From contig NZ_LR722666.1 of assembly GCF_902500225.1 (NCBI RefSeq), forward strand, positions 28,165 to 92,164: a stretch of 64,000 bases of DNA. The letters are read 5' to 3'. Source of the stretch: Buttiauxella massiliensis (GTDB lineage: Bacteria; Pseudomonadota; Gammaproteobacteria; Enterobacterales; Enterobacteriaceae). The position numbers were made by a program, and so were the translations under genes. The notes beneath the pieces were generated by a model. The model was given only the letters and a program-made list of their open reading frames with translations, was not told the origin of the DNA and did not search any database. Within the stretch, counting starts at the first letter, position 1. Every line of letters begins with the position of its first letter. This document shows positions 7,892-18,846 of the stretch, in pieces.

Positions 7892-8788
7892 ATGGTACAG
7901 CGCACTACGATTTCCCCGCAGGGCCCAGAATTTTCACGCCTGGTCATGGGGTATTGGCGTTTGATGGAGTGGAACATGTCCGCGCCGCAGCTAGCCAGTT
8001 TTATTGAAGAGCATGTCGACTTAGGGATTACTACCGCCGATCACGCCGATATTTATGGCGGTTACCAGTGTGAAGCTGCATTTGGCGAAGCGATGCGCCT
8101 GGCACCGCATCTGCGGTCCAAAATGGAAATTGTCACCAAGTGTGGTATTGCCACCACGGCAAACCCAGGACACGCACTGGGTCACTACATTACCGATAAA
8201 TCACACATCATCAGCCAGACTGAAAAATCGCTCGAGAACCTGGCAACCGATTATCTCGATCTGTTGTTGATTCACCGCCCGGATCCTTTGATGGATGCTG
8301 ATGAAGTTGCAGAAGCTTTCACTTCGCTGCATCAGAGTGGAAAAGTGCGTCACTTTGGTGTGTCGAACTTTACCCCTGCGCAGTTTGCTTTGTTGCAATC
8401 GCGTTTGCCATTCACGCTTGCGACCAATCAGGTAGAAATCTCGCCGGTACATCAGCCTACTATTCTCGACGGTACGCTGGACCAATGCCAACAGTTGCGT
8501 ATACATCCGATGGCATGGTCATGCCTGGCTGGCGGTAGCCTGTTTAACGACGAAGCATTACAGCCGCTGCGTGATGAGCTGCAAGCCGTCGCAAATGAAA
8601 TCGGCGCGGAAACTATCGAACAGGTGGTATATGCGTGGGTGATGCGATTGCCGTCTAAACCCTTGCCAATCATCGGTTCCGGTAAAATCGAACGCGTGCG
8701 TTCAGCAATTCACTCCTTAAGCCTGGATATGAGTCGCCAGCAGTGGTTCCGTATCCGTAAAGCTGCATTGGGTTACGACGTGCCATAA
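7892..8788 (+). CDS. ydhF: Aldo/keto reductase YdhF
   Basis: 298-residue cytoplasmic NADPH-dependent oxidoreductase of the aldo-keto reductase superfamily. Features: catalytic Asp/Tyr in TADHADIYGGY, the Lys of IVTKCG, His in LLLIHRPDP, and the C-terminal cofactor loop PIIGSGKIERVRSAI. The true substrate is not established in the family. It follows ydhL and precedes sodC, same order as E. coli. Confidence 0.9.
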   Translation: MVQRTTISPQGPEFSRLVMGYWRLMEWNMSAPQLASFIEEHVDLGITTADHADIYGGYQCEAAFGEAMRLAPHLRSKMEIVTKCGIATTANPGHALGHYITDKSHIISQTEKSLENLATDYLDLLLIHRPDPLMDADEVAEAFTSLHQSGKVRHFGVSNFTPAQFALLQSRLPFTLATNQVEISPVHQPTILDGTLDQCQQLRIHPMAWSCLAGGSLFNDEALQPLRDELQAVANEIGAETIEQVVYAWVMRLPSKPLPIIGSGKIERVRSAIHSLSLDMSRQQWFRIRKAALGYDVP

Positions 8789-8869
8789 CCCGCAAAAACA
8801 GTTATCTCCCGGAGGATTCAACCTGTCTGGCCTATGCTTAACAGGTTGAACGTGAATCCGGGAGTTAAT

Positions 8870-9391
8870 ATGAAGCGAATAAGTCTGGCTTTTTTAACGC
8901 TGTTTAGCTGTGCGGCTGTTCAGGCTGCGAGCACCGAAGTTCAAATGAATCTCGTCACGCCTAAAGGGATTGGCCATTCTCTTGGTACCGTGAAAATCAC
9001 CGAAACCGACAAAGGGCTGGTCTTTGCACCAGATCTTAGAACCCTTCCTCCAGGCGAACATGGTTTTCATGTTCACACCAATGGCAGCTGTGAACCTGCA
9101 ATGAAAGCTGGAAAACCTTCAGCTGCAGAGGCTGCTGGTGGCCACCTGGATCCTGATCACACTGGGAAACACATGGGGCCGATGGGTGTTGGGCACCTGG
9201 GTGATTTGCCTGTACTTGTGGTCGATAATGATGGAAGCGCTACCGAACCGGTCACCGCACCTCGCCTGAAAACACTTGATGAAGTAAAAGGCAAAGCGCT
9301 GATGGTGCATGTTGACGGCGATAATATGTCCGATCAACCTAAACCACTTGGTGGTGGTGGAGCACGTTACGCTTGCGGTGTCATTCAATAA
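8870..9391 (+). CDS. sodC: Periplasmic Cu/Zn superoxide dismutase SodC
   Basis: 173 residues with a cleavable signal peptide (MKRISLAFL to about residue 19, VQA). Copper and zinc ligands are visible in EHGFHVHTNGSC, GGHLDPDHTGKHMGPMGVGHLGDLP and LMVHVDGDNMSD; a Cys in GSC pairs with the Cys of RYACGVIQ as the conserved disulfide. The ATG at 8870 has GGAG at 8861; upstream in-frame Met codons would spoil the leader. It converges on ydhK with only 2 bases between the stop codons. Confidence 0.94.
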   Translation: MKRISLAFLTLFSCAAVQAASTEVQMNLVTPKGIGHSLGTVKITETDKGLVFAPDLRTLPPGEHGFHVHTNGSCEPAMKAGKPSAAEAAGGHLDPDHTGKHMGPMGVGHLGDLPVLVVDNDGSATEPVTAPRLKTLDEVKGKALMVHVDGDNMSDQPKPLGGGGARYACGVIQ

Positions 9392-9393
9392 AA

Positions 9394-11415
9394 TCAGTGG
9401 CTACCTGCCAGAGTTCCGGCAGGTGGCGCCTGTTCCAGCTGTGAAAGTGAGCAGTAGAGCCGCCAGATAATTCCCGCAAGCTCTCGTGCTGCCGGATTGT
9501 GATGATGTGCGAGCGTCTCGGACATTCGCTGCAATTCCTGTAACGTGGCTGCTAACGAGCGTTGTTGTACTCCGCGCTCACTCATGACATCCCTCAAGGT
9601 ATGAATACACACATCGCGCACTTGTGAGAGCGGGTCGGAACGTGTTTCCCATACTCGTAATTGCCAAACAACATGAGAACAATTGAGTAATACCACCCCC
9701 CAGCGCAGCAACCAGCGGCGCGCCACTTCATCTTTGCTGTTACTCAATTGGCTGATGTGGTGATAAACCAGCGATTCGAACTGGTTCTCGGAGTGCTGCG
9801 GCTTACGGCTTAACTGATCGACAAAACCGCGCCGTAAGGCACGAATATGACGGCGCCCTTTACGTGTATCGGAGCCCGGGCGAAGAACAGAAAACGCAAC
9901 CCATGAGAGACCTACACCAATGACTTTTGCCAGATTGTCATTGAGGAAATCAGCTAAGTCATAAACCGGTGGATTAGTGACGGCGATAAATGACCCCATA
10001 AATACAATTAATTGCCCCCACAGCCCGGCTAACTTAGGTTGTTGCAGCTTTAGCAGTTGCATTGTCGCCAGCAGCGGCAACAAGAAAATCAGGAATTGCC
10101 AGAGATCGGTGATCTGTACCATCAGGCCAAATTTGACCAGGAAGCTGAATAACGACAGCCATAACAGGGTGCGCATCAGTAGCGTAAGTGAGTTAAGCGG
10201 TGAGGCGACCGACGAATAGAGCACGCAGCTGATCGCCGCCAACGACAACGCGCCACTCCCGGCGTCCCATTGAGTGTTAATGCACCATGCTCCGGTTACG
10301 GTTATCACGCAAAAGGTACGTAACGCGCTCCACAATGCTTCGGTATTATCGGTATGACGTGCCAGCGGCGGCGTTTTGGGCGGAGTGAGTTGTGAAACCG
10401 GGGTGGTATTTCCCAGTTCACGCAACCAGCGGCTACTGTTCAGATACAACCAGCAGAAATAACGCAAGCGCCGCCAGAATGCCTGATGACGGTAATCAGC
10501 TTCCGGCCCAGGGGCAATCTGTTGCAACAGCCGGGCAACGGTATATTTATGGGTGCCTTCCCGTGCCAACTCATGAATCAATGCTTCAAGAACCGGCCAC
10601 AGATTTTCCGGGGGATTTGGCCAGTTCATTAGCATGCGTCGAAGGCTTGAGATTACGCTGGTCAGACGTAATTGCTGATGGATTAAATAATTGAGCAAAT
10701 TATTCTGGCGGCGGAAGCGGTAATGGCTCCAGAATGCCTGAATTCTCAATAGATTCATGGTTAGAATCTGTCCAATAACACCTTCATGCGCAGTTCGAAT
10801 GGCATCTGTGGTTTCCGGTTTCCACAACATGGATGCGTGCTCTAACAACCGGGCATGCATATTTCGCAACGCACTAAGAAGGGTGGTGCCATCTGAGGTA
10901 CTGGGCAGCACCATCATCATAAATCCACCGCACAAAATCCCGACTATTACCTCACAAACTCGCGCCTGAGTGATGTCCCAAAGCTGGGTTGTTTCGACGG
11001 TATTGACCATCGGGAAAGCAATGATCGCAGCGGTGTAGCCCGCCAGCATAAAAGCATAGGCTACGTTGTTCTGGAAATGGCTTGAACTCCAGGTGCAGAG
11101 TGCGAGCCAGGATGCCATCGCAAAGGTAAACAACCAGGGGTCGTTGAGTGTGTTTCCCGCAATAATCAAAGAGGCCATCGCACCAATCAGGCTACCGGCG
11201 ACTCGTCCAAGACTTTTACTGACCACACCACCGACAGTGGGAAAACTGACGACCGCAGCTGAGGTCATCGCCCAATAAGGTTCATCTAAATCCAGGTAGT
11301 AAGCGATGGTTAATGCGAGGCACATCGCAATGGCATTACGCAGGGCATAGCGCCATTGCCCGGCGTTTGCTTTCCCCCAGGGCGTGTTTTTCCATGCCAG
11401 TGACGAGAGTTTCAT
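9394..11415 (-). CDS. ydhK: FUSC-family efflux transporter YdhK
   Basis: 673 residues. Two blocks of membrane helices (about 30-170 and 370-520) alternate with two large soluble parts, the duplicated plan of the FUSC/AaeB family that exports aromatic acids and similar compounds. It sits 8 bases downstream of the membrane-fusion protein gene ydhJ, which follows ydhI; the trio mirrors aaeXAB. Substrate unknown. In E. coli the block is divergent from slyA, which is known to regulate it in some hosts; the same divergence is seen here. Confidence 0.9.
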   Translation of the reverse strand: MKLSSLAWKNTPWGKANAGQWRYALRNAIAMCLALTIAYYLDLDEPYWAMTSAAVVSFPTVGGVVSKSLGRVAGSLIGAMASLIIAGNTLNDPWLFTFAMASWLALCTWSSSHFQNNVAYAFMLAGYTAAIIAFPMVNTVETTQLWDITQARVCEVIVGILCGGFMMMVLPSTSDGTTLLSALRNMHARLLEHASMLWKPETTDAIRTAHEGVIGQILTMNLLRIQAFWSHYRFRRQNNLLNYLIHQQLRLTSVISSLRRMLMNWPNPPENLWPVLEALIHELAREGTHKYTVARLLQQIAPGPEADYRHQAFWRRLRYFCWLYLNSSRWLRELGNTTPVSQLTPPKTPPLARHTDNTEALWSALRTFCVITVTGAWCINTQWDAGSGALSLAAISCVLYSSVASPLNSLTLLMRTLLWLSLFSFLVKFGLMVQITDLWQFLIFLLPLLATMQLLKLQQPKLAGLWGQLIVFMGSFIAVTNPPVYDLADFLNDNLAKVIGVGLSWVAFSVLRPGSDTRKGRRHIRALRRGFVDQLSRKPQHSENQFESLVYHHISQLSNSKDEVARRWLLRWGVVLLNCSHVVWQLRVWETRSDPLSQVRDVCIHTLRDVMSERGVQQRSLAATLQELQRMSETLAHHHNPAARELAGIIWRLYCSLSQLEQAPPAGTLAGSH

Positions 11416-11423
11416 CGCTAGAT

Positions 11424-12281
11424 TCAGTGTTTAATTGAAACGGTGCAGGTGGTACCGGAAACCAGCGTAATACCTTGTGGGATTTGGTTTAGCTGAATGC
11501 GCACCGGCACGCGCTGAGCAAGGCGCACCCACGGCACATTGGGTTTGATATCTGCCACCAGATCGCTGTCGCTTTCAACGCTTTGGTCATAAATAGCGCG
11601 ACCAATGCTTTGCACTTTCCCTGATAACGGCACATGCCCGCTATAGAGAACAATTTCCGCTAGATCGCCGGGTTGAATATGGCGCAGTTTGGTTTCTTCA
11701 AAATACCCCACGACATAGAAAGAATGGCTGTCGACTAGCGCAAATACGGGCTGTCCAGATGTAGCATAATTACCGGTACGCGTTGAAAGATTGGTTACCC
11801 AGCCATCAACAGGTGCGGTAACTGTTGTTTGAGAAATCTGCCATTTCGCCTGTTCAACGGTAGCTTCAGCGGCTTTTACGGCAGCTTGGGCGGCTTTGAC
11901 ATTAATATTTGCCGTGTCCATATCCTCGGCGGAAATGTAGTTGCGCGGCAGGTTTTTGCGGCGATTCGCTTCATTGCTGGCTTTTGACAGTTCGGACTGA
12001 GACTGAGCGAGTTGCGCCTCGGCATTAAGCTGCGCGATGTGATAAGGCGTTGCATCAATGGTAAATAGAACCGTTCCCGCTTTGACGAACTGATTATCTT
12101 CAATATTCAGCTGAGTTATCGTTCCGGACACTTGCGGTGTGATGCTGACTTGCTCCGCCCGGACTTTCCCGTCTCGCGTCCAGGGGGATTGCATGTAATA
12201 ATTCCATAACAGCCAGCCAACAATTACGGCTGCTGCGAAAATCACTAGTGTGGAAAAGTACTTTATTGTTTTCATATTCAT
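11424..12281 (-). CDS. ydhJ: HlyD/AaeA-type membrane fusion protein YdhJ
   Basis: 285 residues. An N-terminal membrane anchor (about 8-27) is followed by the biotinyl-lipoyl-like half-motif ([16 protein letters not shown]), a helical hairpin rich in Ala/Gln (about 80-150) and the second lipoyl half ([12 protein letters not shown]). It is the periplasmic adaptor between the YdhK inner-membrane pump and an outer-membrane channel that is not in this window. It overlaps nothing but is separated from ydhI by only 3 bases. Confidence 0.92.
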   Translation of the reverse strand: MNMKTIKYFSTLVIFAAAVIVGWLLWNYYMQSPWTRDGKVRAEQVSITPQVSGTITQLNIEDNQFVKAGTVLFTIDATPYHIAQLNAEAQLAQSQSELSKASNEANRRKNLPRNYISAEDMDTANINVKAAQAAVKAAEATVEQAKWQISQTTVTAPVDGWVTNLSTRTGNYATSGQPVFALVDSHSFYVVGYFEETKLRHIQPGDLAEIVLYSGHVPLSGKVQSIGRAIYDQSVESDSDLVADIKPNVPWVRLAQRVPVRIQLNQIPQGITLVSGTTCTVSIKH

Positions 12282-12284
12282 GCT

Positions 12285-12521
12285 TTACCACACCACCAGA
12301 ATTACAAGGGCTGCACTAACTGACAGCGAGAATAATGACAAATCCATCAACGTTGGATGCCAGATCTCGCCGGAATACATCCATTCACGCAGCAGATGAT
12401 GCAAAATTAGCCAGATAAAAAAGCCAACGATAACCGCTTTAAAAAGAGGAGGGAAATAGATAGAAGCGCCAAACACCAGGTCCTGAAGAGGTAGCCCTGA
12501 TGTTAAAAAATCGAAGCTCAC
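12285..12521 (-). CDS. ydhI: DUF1656 small inner-membrane protein YdhI
   Basis: 78 residues with two hydrophobic helices (about 20-42 and 55-77), the AaeX-like small partner found ahead of the membrane fusion gene in these pumps. First gene of ydhIJK on the minus strand, divergent from slyA with 174 bases between. Function in the pump is not established. Confidence 0.9.
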   Translation of the reverse strand: MSFDFLTSGLPLQDLVFGASIYFPPLFKAVIVGFFIWLILHHLLREWMYSGEIWHPTLMDLSLFSLSVSAALVILVVW

Positions 12522-12673
12522 GTCAGATAATCCTTTAAAATAGCGGGAAGACTGCCGTTTCCCCAGACTTAGATGTAAACTAAAAGTATAGCTGGTTGCA
12601 TAACATCAGCAAAAATAAGGATTTTGTTTTTTCAAGTAAAGCCTGCACAATAGTTTAAAATCAGTATAATAAG

Positions 12674-12685
12674 TTAGCAAGCTAA
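12674..12685. promoter_or_regulatory. SlyA operator at the slyA/ydhI promoter region
   Basis: TTAGCAAGCTAA, a perfect 12-bp palindrome identical to the high-affinity SlyA site reported for Salmonella. It ends 10 bases before the slyA ATG, between slyA and the divergent ydhIJK operon, so it should give autoregulation and may influence the pump genes. Confidence 0.85.
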
Positions 12686-12695
12686 TTATAAGGAG

Positions 12696-13136
12696 ATGAA
12701 ATTGGAATCGCCATTAGGATCAGATCTGGCACGGTTGGTGCGCATTTGGCGTGCTCTGATTGACCATCGCCTGAAACCTCTGGAATTGACACAGACACAT
12801 TGGGTTACGCTGCATAATATTCATCAGTTGCCGCCCGAGCAGTCGCAGATTCAGTTGGCCAAAGCGATCGGCATAGAGCAACCATCACTGGTCAGAACGC
12901 TTGATCAACTCGAAGAGAAAGGGCTGATTTCTCGTCAAACCTGCGCGAATGACCGTAGGGCAAAACGCATCAGGCTCACTGAGCGTGCTGAGCCTATCAT
13001 CAATGAGATGGAGACGGTTATCAAGAAAACGCGCGAGGAAATTTTGTTAGGTATCAACGCTGAAGAACAGACGCTGTTGCTTAATTTGATAAATCGGCTG
13101 GAAAAAAATATCGTTGATTTGCAGACGAAAGAATAA
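12696..13136 (+). CDS. slyA: MarR-family transcriptional regulator SlyA
   Basis: 146 residues, nearly identical to the enterobacterial SlyA through residue 100 ([18 protein letters not shown] and the winged-helix region [19 protein letters not shown] then the RRAKRI wing). SlyA counteracts H-NS silencing and controls envelope and virulence genes. The ribosome site AAGGAG ends 4 bases before the ATG and the palindromic SlyA operator overlaps the leader. Downstream lies a short T-rich terminator and then convergent slyB. Confidence 0.96.
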   Translation: MKLESPLGSDLARLVRIWRALIDHRLKPLELTQTHWVTLHNIHQLPPEQSQIQLAKAIGIEQPSLVRTLDQLEEKGLISRQTCANDRRAKRIRLTERAEPIINEMETVIKKTREEILLGINAEEQTLLLNLINRLEKNIVDLQTKE

Positions 13137-13150
13137 GCTGTTTATTGCAA

Positions 13151-13180
13151 GCCTCATCATTCGGTGAGGTTTTCTGTTTT
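13151..13180 (+). terminator. slyA terminator
   Basis: Short stem CCTCA/TGAGG with an 8-base loop followed by a TTTTCTGTTTT tract, 15 bases after the slyA stop. Weak stem but good tail. Confidence 0.55.
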
Positions 13181-13210
13181 GATTATTTGGCTAGCAAAGA
13201 AGCGAAGAGG

Positions 13211-13236
13211 GGTGACCTGTAAACAAGTCACCCTTC
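13211..13236 (-). terminator. Possible slyB terminator hairpin
   Basis: GGGTGAC/GTCACCC stem with a 10-base loop, 5 bases past the slyB stop on the minus strand. The tail is only pyrimidine-rich (CTCTTCGCTTC), so termination efficiency is uncertain. Confidence 0.45.
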
Positions 13237-13240
13237 ATAA

Positions 13241-13708
13241 TTAATTTGGCGAAACGGTAACCTGGCTGCCGTTGCTGGCAAGTCTTACACGTTGGCCCAC
13301 AGTAAATTTGGTATCACCTTGTTTCTGAACGACCAGAATGGTGTTGCCATCGTCCTTACGGATTTCCAGTTCCACACCCTGAGTTTTGTTCATCGCACCC
13401 TGAACACTCTGACCCGCTACACCACCTGCCACTGCGCCCGCAGCGGTAGCCAGCGAACGACCTGTGCCACCACCAACAGTGTTACCCAGGAAACCACCCA
13501 GCACAGCGCCACCAATTGCGCCCATCACATTTGAATCATTACCGGCCTGAATCTGAACCGGGCGTGCAGATACCAAAGTACCATAAGTGACGCTTTGTAC
13601 TTGTTTAGCATCAGAAGCGCTATATACGTCGCCTGAAAGTGAGCTGGTGTTAGCGCAACCAGCCAGAGTTAACCCAACTAACGAGACTACCAGTATACGT
13701 GAAATCAT
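13241..13708 (-). CDS. slyB: Outer-membrane lipoprotein SlyB
   Basis: 155 residues. Lipoprotein signal with lipobox LAGC (Cys18). A glycine-zipper segment (about 62-105, repeated GAxxGGxxG) forms paired membrane helices, followed by a small beta domain. SlyB is a PhoP-regulated lipoprotein that surrounds outer-membrane proteins under envelope stress. Convergent with slyA as in E. coli. I saw no convincing PhoP box in the upstream AT-rich region. Confidence 0.94.
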   Translation of the reverse strand: MISRILVVSLVGLTLAGCANTSSLSGDVYSASDAKQVQSVTYGTLVSARPVQIQAGNDSNVMGAIGGAVLGGFLGNTVGGGTGRSLATAAGAVAGGVAGQSVQGAMNKTQGVELEIRKDDGNTILVVQKQGDTKFTVGQRVRLASNGSQVTVSPN

Positions 13709-13990
13709 TTGTGACTCTCCTGAACACTTGAAACGCTCAACTGAGCATCCTTCATGGCTAAATTATATGGTATTTAGGTGCTGAATTTAAAATAAGTTCA
13801 GACTATTAATAGCATTCATATTAGAAAAGCCTCACTTAACCGAGTATCAACCATTCATAAATAAATGTAATAGCGCCATGAATACCTATTTATAGAGTAT
13901 TTTTGTTAAAAATTATTAAGTAACCATCGCATAGAATGCTAGTTTATGGTTGAGTTTATCCCCAATTTGGCAAGTCGAAAGGAGTAACAG

Positions 13991-15112
13991 ATGAAATCAG
14001 GGCGTTATATCGGTGTGATGTCAGGCACCAGCCTGGACGGGATTGATGTCGTTCTGGCCGCGATTGATGAACATCTTGTTGCACAACAGGCAAGTTACAG
14101 CCATCCCATTCCTTTAGAGATAAAAAATGCCATTCTGGCGATTTGCCAGGGGCAGCCATTAACCCTTTCTCAGCTCGGCCAACTTGATAATCGCCTTGGT
14201 AAATTATTTGCTGAAGCTGTTCAGACATTGATGAACAACCAGGGCCTTACCTATACAGATATCACCGCAATTGGCTGCCACGGGCAAACCGTCTGGCACG
14301 AGCCACAAGGTGAAGCGGCGCATACCATGCAAATAGGGGATAACAATCAAATCGTTGCGCGAACAGGCGTAACAGTGGTTGGTGATTTCCGCCGTCGGGA
14401 TATGGCTTTGGGTGGGCAGGGCGCTCCTCTGGTGCCTGCATTCCATCATGCTTTGCTGGCGCATCCCTCGGAGCATCGCATGGTGCTAAATATTGGCGGG
14501 ATCGCTAATCTCTCTCTGCTTATCCCTGAACAGCCAGTTCGAGGGTTTGATACCGGCCCAGGAAACATGCTTATTGATGCGTGGATCTGGCGCCAGCGCG
14601 GCAAAGCGTATGATAAAGACGCTCAATGGGCGAGTAGCGGCAAAGTCATTCTCCCATTATTGCAGCAGATGCTTAGCGACCCATACTTTGCCATGCCTGC
14701 GCCAAAGAGCACTGGCCGTGAGTATTTCAATTATGGATGGCTTGAGCGCCAGTTAGCTGCATTCCCAGGGCTTGCTGGTGAAGATATCCAGGCAACGCTC
14801 ACGGAGCTGACTGCCGTCACTATTTCAGAGCAAGTATTGCTGAGCGGCGGTTGTGAGCGGCTGATGGTATGTGGTGGCGGAAGCCGTAATCCATTGTTGA
14901 TGGCTCGTTTGAGCGGGTTGCTGCCGGGTATCGAAGTCACGACGACTGATGAGGCCGGAATTAGCGGTGACGATATGGAGGCGCTGGCATTCGCCTGGCT
15001 TGCTTATCGTACTATGTCAGGTCTGCCTGGAAACTTGCCTTCGGTTACCGGGGCGTCTGCAGCAAGCGTGATTGGTGCAATTTTCCCTGCTAACCCGCTG
15101 TACTTATCCTAA
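13991..15112 (+). CDS. anmK: Anhydro-N-acetylmuramic acid kinase AnmK
   Basis: 373 residues. It phosphorylates and opens 1,6-anhydroMurNAc to MurNAc-6-phosphate in murein recycling. Actin-like ATPase fold: the ATP phosphate loop GTSLDG (12-17) is at the N-terminus, followed by [10 protein letters not shown], the [12 protein letters not shown] stretch, NIGGIANLS and [13 protein letters not shown], then the late ATP site [19 protein letters not shown] lies 6 bases before the ATG. Followed by mliC as in E. coli. Confidence 0.96.
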   Translation: MKSGRYIGVMSGTSLDGIDVVLAAIDEHLVAQQASYSHPIPLEIKNAILAICQGQPLTLSQLGQLDNRLGKLFAEAVQTLMNNQGLTYTDITAIGCHGQTVWHEPQGEAAHTMQIGDNNQIVARTGVTVVGDFRRRDMALGGQGAPLVPAFHHALLAHPSEHRMVLNIGGIANLSLLIPEQPVRGFDTGPGNMLIDAWIWRQRGKAYDKDAQWASSGKVILPLLQQMLSDPYFAMPAPKSTGREYFNYGWLERQLAAFPGLAGEDIQATLTELTAVTISEQVLLSGGCERLMVCGGGSRNPLLMARLSGLLPGIEVTTTDEAGISGDDMEALAFAWLAYRTMSGLPGNLPSVTGASAASVIGAIFPANPLYLS

Positions 15113-15262
15113 TTAGAAGGTCGCCAATAAAAAGGTAACTTGAATTATGATGAGCATAATCAGAGTTAACTGAAATTCACTACCGCACTAAATCTCTAAA
15201 CTGAAGGTAATGGGGGACGGTACTATCCCCCGCTATAAAAAAAAGAACTTCAGGACATGCAG

Positions 15263-15586
15263 ATGAAAAAACTACTTATTGCCGCCATTCCCTTCATGCT
15301 TTCAGGATGTAGCTACTACAACACCTTTGTTGAGAAGATGCAGACGGATACTCTGCAATATCAGTGTGATGAAAAACCGCTTACCGTTAAATTAAATAAC
15401 CAAAAGCAGATGGTGAACTTTGTTTATGACAACGAATATTTGTCGCTGACACAAGGTTTGTCCGCATCAGGTACGCGCTATACCGATGGTGTGTACGTAT
15501 TCTGGTCGAAAGGTGATACCGCAACGGTGTACCGCAAAGACACTGTCGTGCTGGATAATTGCCAGCTTCAAAATCCGAAACATTGA
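15263..15586 (+). CDS. mliC: Membrane-bound lysozyme inhibitor MliC
   Basis: 107-residue outer-membrane lipoprotein with lipobox LSGC (Cys16) and the small C-lysozyme-inhibitor barrel; conserved YQCD (Cys of the disulfide), VNFVYDNE and [10 protein letters not shown], which contacts the lysozyme active cleft in the family. The ATG at 15263 is better spaced from CAGGA than the ATG two codons earlier. It protects against C-type lysozyme. An ERIC element starts directly after the stop codon. Confidence 0.92.
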   Translation: MKKLLIAAIPFMLSGCSYYNTFVEKMQTDTLQYQCDEKPLTVKLNNQKQMVNFVYDNEYLSLTQGLSASGTRYTDGVYVFWSKGDTATVYRKDTVVLDNCQLQNPKH

Positions 15587-15710
15587 TACTCTTCATACTT
15601 CAAGTTGCAGGGGCGTTGGCTGCGCTTACTCACCCCAGTCACTTACTCAAGTAAGCTCCTGGGACCTCGTTCGTTTGCCGCCTGCCTGCAACCTGAATTA
15701 TTTTGAGTAG
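15587..15710. repeat. ERIC (intergenic repeat unit)
   Basis: About 124 bp with inverted ends (TACTTCAAGTTGCAGG and its near complement ending TTTTGAGTA) and the central CTCACCCCAGTCACTTACT and AGTAAGCTCCTGGG, which are the two conserved ERIC core segments used for ERIC typing. Length matches the usual 126 bp. It lies between mliC and pdxH and would be transcribed as a long hairpin on any read-through mRNA. Confidence 0.9.
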
Positions 15711-15768
15711 AGATTTTTGAGGGTGGAGCGCACAATAGCTCCACCTGACAATTGCCTGACGTAAAGCC

Positions 15769-16425
15769 ATGTCTGATAACGACTCTTTGCAACAAATTGC
15801 GCATTTGCGCCGTGAATACACCAAAGGTGGTTTGCGCCGCAATGATCTTACCGAACAACCTCTGCCTTTGTTTGAGCGATGGTTAGCTCAGGCATGTGAT
15901 GCAAAACTTGCCGACCCTACCGCGATGGTCGTGGCAACCGTTGATGAAAGCGGCCAGCCGTATCAGCGCATTGTGTTGCTCAAACATTTCGATGACCGGG
16001 GTTTGGTGTTTTACACCAACCTCGGCTCCCGCAAAGCACATCATCTGGAAACTAATCCGCGCATCAGCCTGCATTTCCCGTGGCATATGCTGGACCGCCA
16101 GGTGATGGTACAAGGCACAGCGGAGCGTTTATCGACTCTTGAAGTGATGAAATATTTCCACAGTCGCCCGCGCGATAGCCAGATTGGCGCCTGGGTTTCA
16201 AAACAATCCAGCCGTATTTCCGCGCGCGGTATTCTGGAAAGTAAATTCCTCGAGCTGAAACAAAAATTCCAGCAGGGCGAAGTTCCACTACCGAGTTTCT
16301 GGGGCGGATATCGTGTAACAATTGACCAAATGGAATTCTGGCAGGGTGGTGAACATCGCCTGCACGATCGTTTTTTATACCAACGCGAAGGCGAAGCCTG
16401 GAAAATAGACCGTCTGGCTCCGTAG
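15769..16425 (+). CDS. pdxH: Pyridoxine/pyridoxamine 5'-phosphate oxidase
   Basis: 218 residues. FMN enzyme that makes pyridoxal 5'-phosphate from PNP or PMP. Family signatures are [14 protein letters not shown] at the N-terminus, the FMN-binding [18 protein letters not shown] and [11 protein letters not shown], and the C-terminal [15 protein letters not shown] followed by W.I.RLAP. Together with pdxY (17.9 kb) and tyrS this is the conserved enterobacterial pdxH-tyrS-pdxY block. Confidence 0.96.
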   Translation: MSDNDSLQQIAHLRREYTKGGLRRNDLTEQPLPLFERWLAQACDAKLADPTAMVVATVDESGQPYQRIVLLKHFDDRGLVFYTNLGSRKAHHLETNPRISLHFPWHMLDRQVMVQGTAERLSTLEVMKYFHSRPRDSQIGAWVSKQSSRISARGILESKFLELKQKFQQGEVPLPSFWGGYRVTIDQMEFWQGGEHRLHDRFLYQREGEAWKIDRLAP

Positions 16426-16567
16426 CATCGGGAATTTGTTGTCTTAAGCGCTGGTACTCCACGTGCCAGCTCTCTATTATATGTCCCCTAAGAAATTAAC
16501 TCCTTTCGCCACCAGGCGAAAAACCGTGTACCGGTAAAGGTGCAGTCGTATATAGATGGAGAATTTG

Positions 16568-17842
16568 ATGGCAGGCATCAATTTGATAAAACAATTGCAA
16601 GAGCGGGGCTTAGTCGCCCAGGTAACGGATGAAGAAGCGTTAGCACAGCGACTGGCGCAAGGGCCAATTGCGCTGTATTGCGGCTTCGATCCTACCGCTG
16701 ACAGCTTGCATTTGGGCCATCTGGTTCCACTGCTGTGCCTGAAACGCTTCCAGGAAGCTGGTCACAAACCGGTTGCGCTGGTGGGTGGTGCGACAGGTCT
16801 GATTGGCGACCCAAGTTTTAAAGCGGTTGAGCGTAAACTCAACACTGAAGATACCGTGCAAGAGTGGGTGGAAAAAATTCGCCGCCAGGTTGCACCGTTC
16901 CTCGATTTCGATTGTGGCGAAAACTCAGCTGTTGCTGCGAATAACTACGACTGGTTTGGCGGCATGAGCGTGCTGACCTTCCTGCGTGATATCGGTAAAC
17001 ACTTCTCTGTTAACCAGATGATTAACAAAGAAGCCGTGAAGCAGCGTCTGAACCGTGACGATGTGGGTATCTCTTTTACCGAGTTTTCCTACAACCTTCT
17101 TCAAGGTTATGACTTTGCATGCCTGAACAAACTGCATGACGTAGTGCTGCAAATTGGCGGTTCCGATCAGTGGGGTAACATCACCTCCGGTATCGACTTA
17201 ACTCGCCGTCTGCATCAGCAACAAGCGTTTGGTTTGACTGTGCCGTTGATTACTAAATCAGATGGCACCAAATTCGGTAAAACCGAAGGCGGCGCAGTAT
17301 GGCTTGATCCGAAGAAAACCAGCCCGTACAAGTTCTACCAGTTCTGGATCAACACCGCTGACTCTGATGTATATCGCTTCCTGAAATTCTTCACATTCAT
17401 GAGCCTCGAAGAGATCGACGCGCTGGAAGAAGAAGATAAAAATAGCGGCACAGCACCACGTGCACAGTACGTACTGGCAGAGCAGGTGACTCGCCTGGTT
17501 CACGGCGAAGAAGGTCTTGAAGCGGCTAAACGTATTACCGCCAGCCTGTTTAACGGCAACCTGAGCGATTTGACTGAAGCCGACCTTGAGCAACTGGCTC
17601 AGGATGGTGTACCGATGGTTGAAATGGAACGTGGTGCAGATTTGCAGCAAGCTCTGGTTGATTCCGAACTGCAACCATCTCGTGGCCAGGCGCGTAAAAC
17701 CATCGCGCAAAATGCTATCACCATCAACGGTGAGAAGCAGTCTGACCCTGAATATACTTTTGCTGATAGCGATATTCTGTTCAATCGCTACACCTTGCTG
17801 CGCCGGGGTAAGAAAAATTACTGCCTCGTTTGCTGGAAGTAA
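16568..17842 (+). CDS. tyrS: Tyrosyl-tRNA synthetase
   Basis: 424 residues, class I synthetase charging tRNA-Tyr. HIGH-type motif seen as HLGHL in [17 protein letters not shown]-type motif as KFGKTEGG, the tyrosine-binding region DYDWFGG and [11 protein letters not shown], and a C-terminal S4-like tRNA-binding domain ending [15 protein letters not shown]. The ATG at 16568 with GGAGAATTTG fits the family length; an ATG four codons earlier is less likely. Followed by a strong terminator. Confidence 0.97.
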   Translation: MAGINLIKQLQERGLVAQVTDEEALAQRLAQGPIALYCGFDPTADSLHLGHLVPLLCLKRFQEAGHKPVALVGGATGLIGDPSFKAVERKLNTEDTVQEWVEKIRRQVAPFLDFDCGENSAVAANNYDWFGGMSVLTFLRDIGKHFSVNQMINKEAVKQRLNRDDVGISFTEFSYNLLQGYDFACLNKLHDVVLQIGGSDQWGNITSGIDLTRRLHQQQAFGLTVPLITKSDGTKFGKTEGGAVWLDPKKTSPYKFYQFWINTADSDVYRFLKFFTFMSLEEIDALEEEDKNSGTAPRAQYVLAEQVTRLVHGEEGLEAAKRITASLFNGNLSDLTEADLEQLAQDGVPMVEMERGADLQQALVDSELQPSRGQARKTIAQNAITINGEKQSDPEYTFADSDILFNRYTLLRRGKKNYCLVCWK

Positions 17843-17856
17843 TTAAGAAAGACCAG

Positions 17857-17888
17857 AAGGGCGTGGGAAACCACGCCCTTTATTTTTG
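17857..17888 (+). terminator. tyrS terminator
   Basis: AAGGGCGTGG-GAAA-CCACGCCCTT stem with GAAA tetraloop, followed by TATTTTTG, 14 bases after the tyrS stop. Classic rho-independent terminator. Confidence 0.92.
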
Positions 17889-17941
17889 TCCGATTTGTTT
17901 ACACACAACCAGAACCAATATCGTTCCATCCGAGTAGAAAA

Positions 17942-18802
17942 ATGAAAAACATCCTTGCCATCCAGTCCCATGTGGTTTTCGGTCACGCAGGCAATAGTGC
18001 CGCCGAATTCCCGATGCGCCGTCTGGGCGCCAATGTATGGTCACTGAACACTGTCCAGTTCTCCAACCATACCCAATACGGAAAATGGACGGGCAGCGTG
18101 ATGCCTGCCAGCCACCTAAGCGACATTGTGCAAGGAATTGCGGACATCGGGCAGCTTAAACGTTGCGATGCGGTGTTGAGTGGTTACCTTGGCTCTGCTG
18201 AGCAGGGCGAACATATTCTTTCTATTGTTCGTAAAACGAAAGAGGCCAATCCGCAGGCGAAGTATTTCTGCGATCCGGTAATGGGCCATCCTGAAAAAGG
18301 CTGCATCGTCGCCCCAGGTGTTGCCGAGTTCCATACGCGCTACGCATTACCAGCCAGTGATATTATTGCTCCAAACCTGATCGAGCTTGAGATCCTGAGC
18401 GGTCATGCGGTTAACTCCGTTGACGAAGCGGTTTCGACTGCGAGAGAACTCATCGCGAAAGGCCCGGAAATCGTGCTGGTGAAACACCTTGCTCGTGCGG
18501 CATATCAGCAGGATCGCTTTGAGATGTTGTTAGTGACTGCAGACGAAGCCTGGCATATTCACCGTCCGCTGGTGGATTTTGGCGATCGTCAGCCCGTCGG
18601 CGTTGGCGATGTGACCAGTGGTCTGCTGTTGGTGAAATTGTTGCAAGGTGCAACGCTTCGTGAGGCTCTGGAGCATGTTACTGCTGCGGTTTACGACATT
18701 ATGGTCGTGACGAAGAAAATGGAAGAGTACGAACTGCAACTGGTTGCGGCCCAAGAAGGCATTGCGAAACCAGAGCATTATTTCACAGCTGTGAAGCTTT
18801 AA
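17942..18802 (+). CDS. pdxY: Pyridoxal kinase PdxY
   Basis: 286 residues of the ribokinase-like vitamin kinase family; phosphorylates pyridoxal in the salvage pathway. Starts [18 protein letters not shown] as in E. coli; ATP/anion-hole motif in [11 protein letters not shown] (catalytic Asp), and the FCDPVMGH substrate region. It lies between tyrS and gstA, each side closed by a terminator. Confidence 0.96.
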   Translation: MKNILAIQSHVVFGHAGNSAAEFPMRRLGANVWSLNTVQFSNHTQYGKWTGSVMPASHLSDIVQGIADIGQLKRCDAVLSGYLGSAEQGEHILSIVRKTKEANPQAKYFCDPVMGHPEKGCIVAPGVAEFHTRYALPASDIIAPNLIELEILSGHAVNSVDEAVSTARELIAKGPEIVLVKHLARAAYQQDRFEMLLVTADEAWHIHRPLVDFGDRQPVGVGDVTSGLLLVKLLQGATLREALEHVTAAVYDIMVVTKKMEEYELQLVAAQEGIAKPEHYFTAVKL

Positions 18803-18808
18803 AACACA

Positions 18809-18833
18809 AACGCCCTCAACAGAGGGCGTTTTC
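18809..18833. terminator. Bidirectional terminator, pdxY/gstA
   Basis: AACGCCCTC/GAGGGCGTT stem with a short loop between the convergent pdxY and gstA stops; T-tract to the right and A-tract to the left. Confidence 0.85.
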
Positions 18834-18846
18834 AATTATGGACTCG

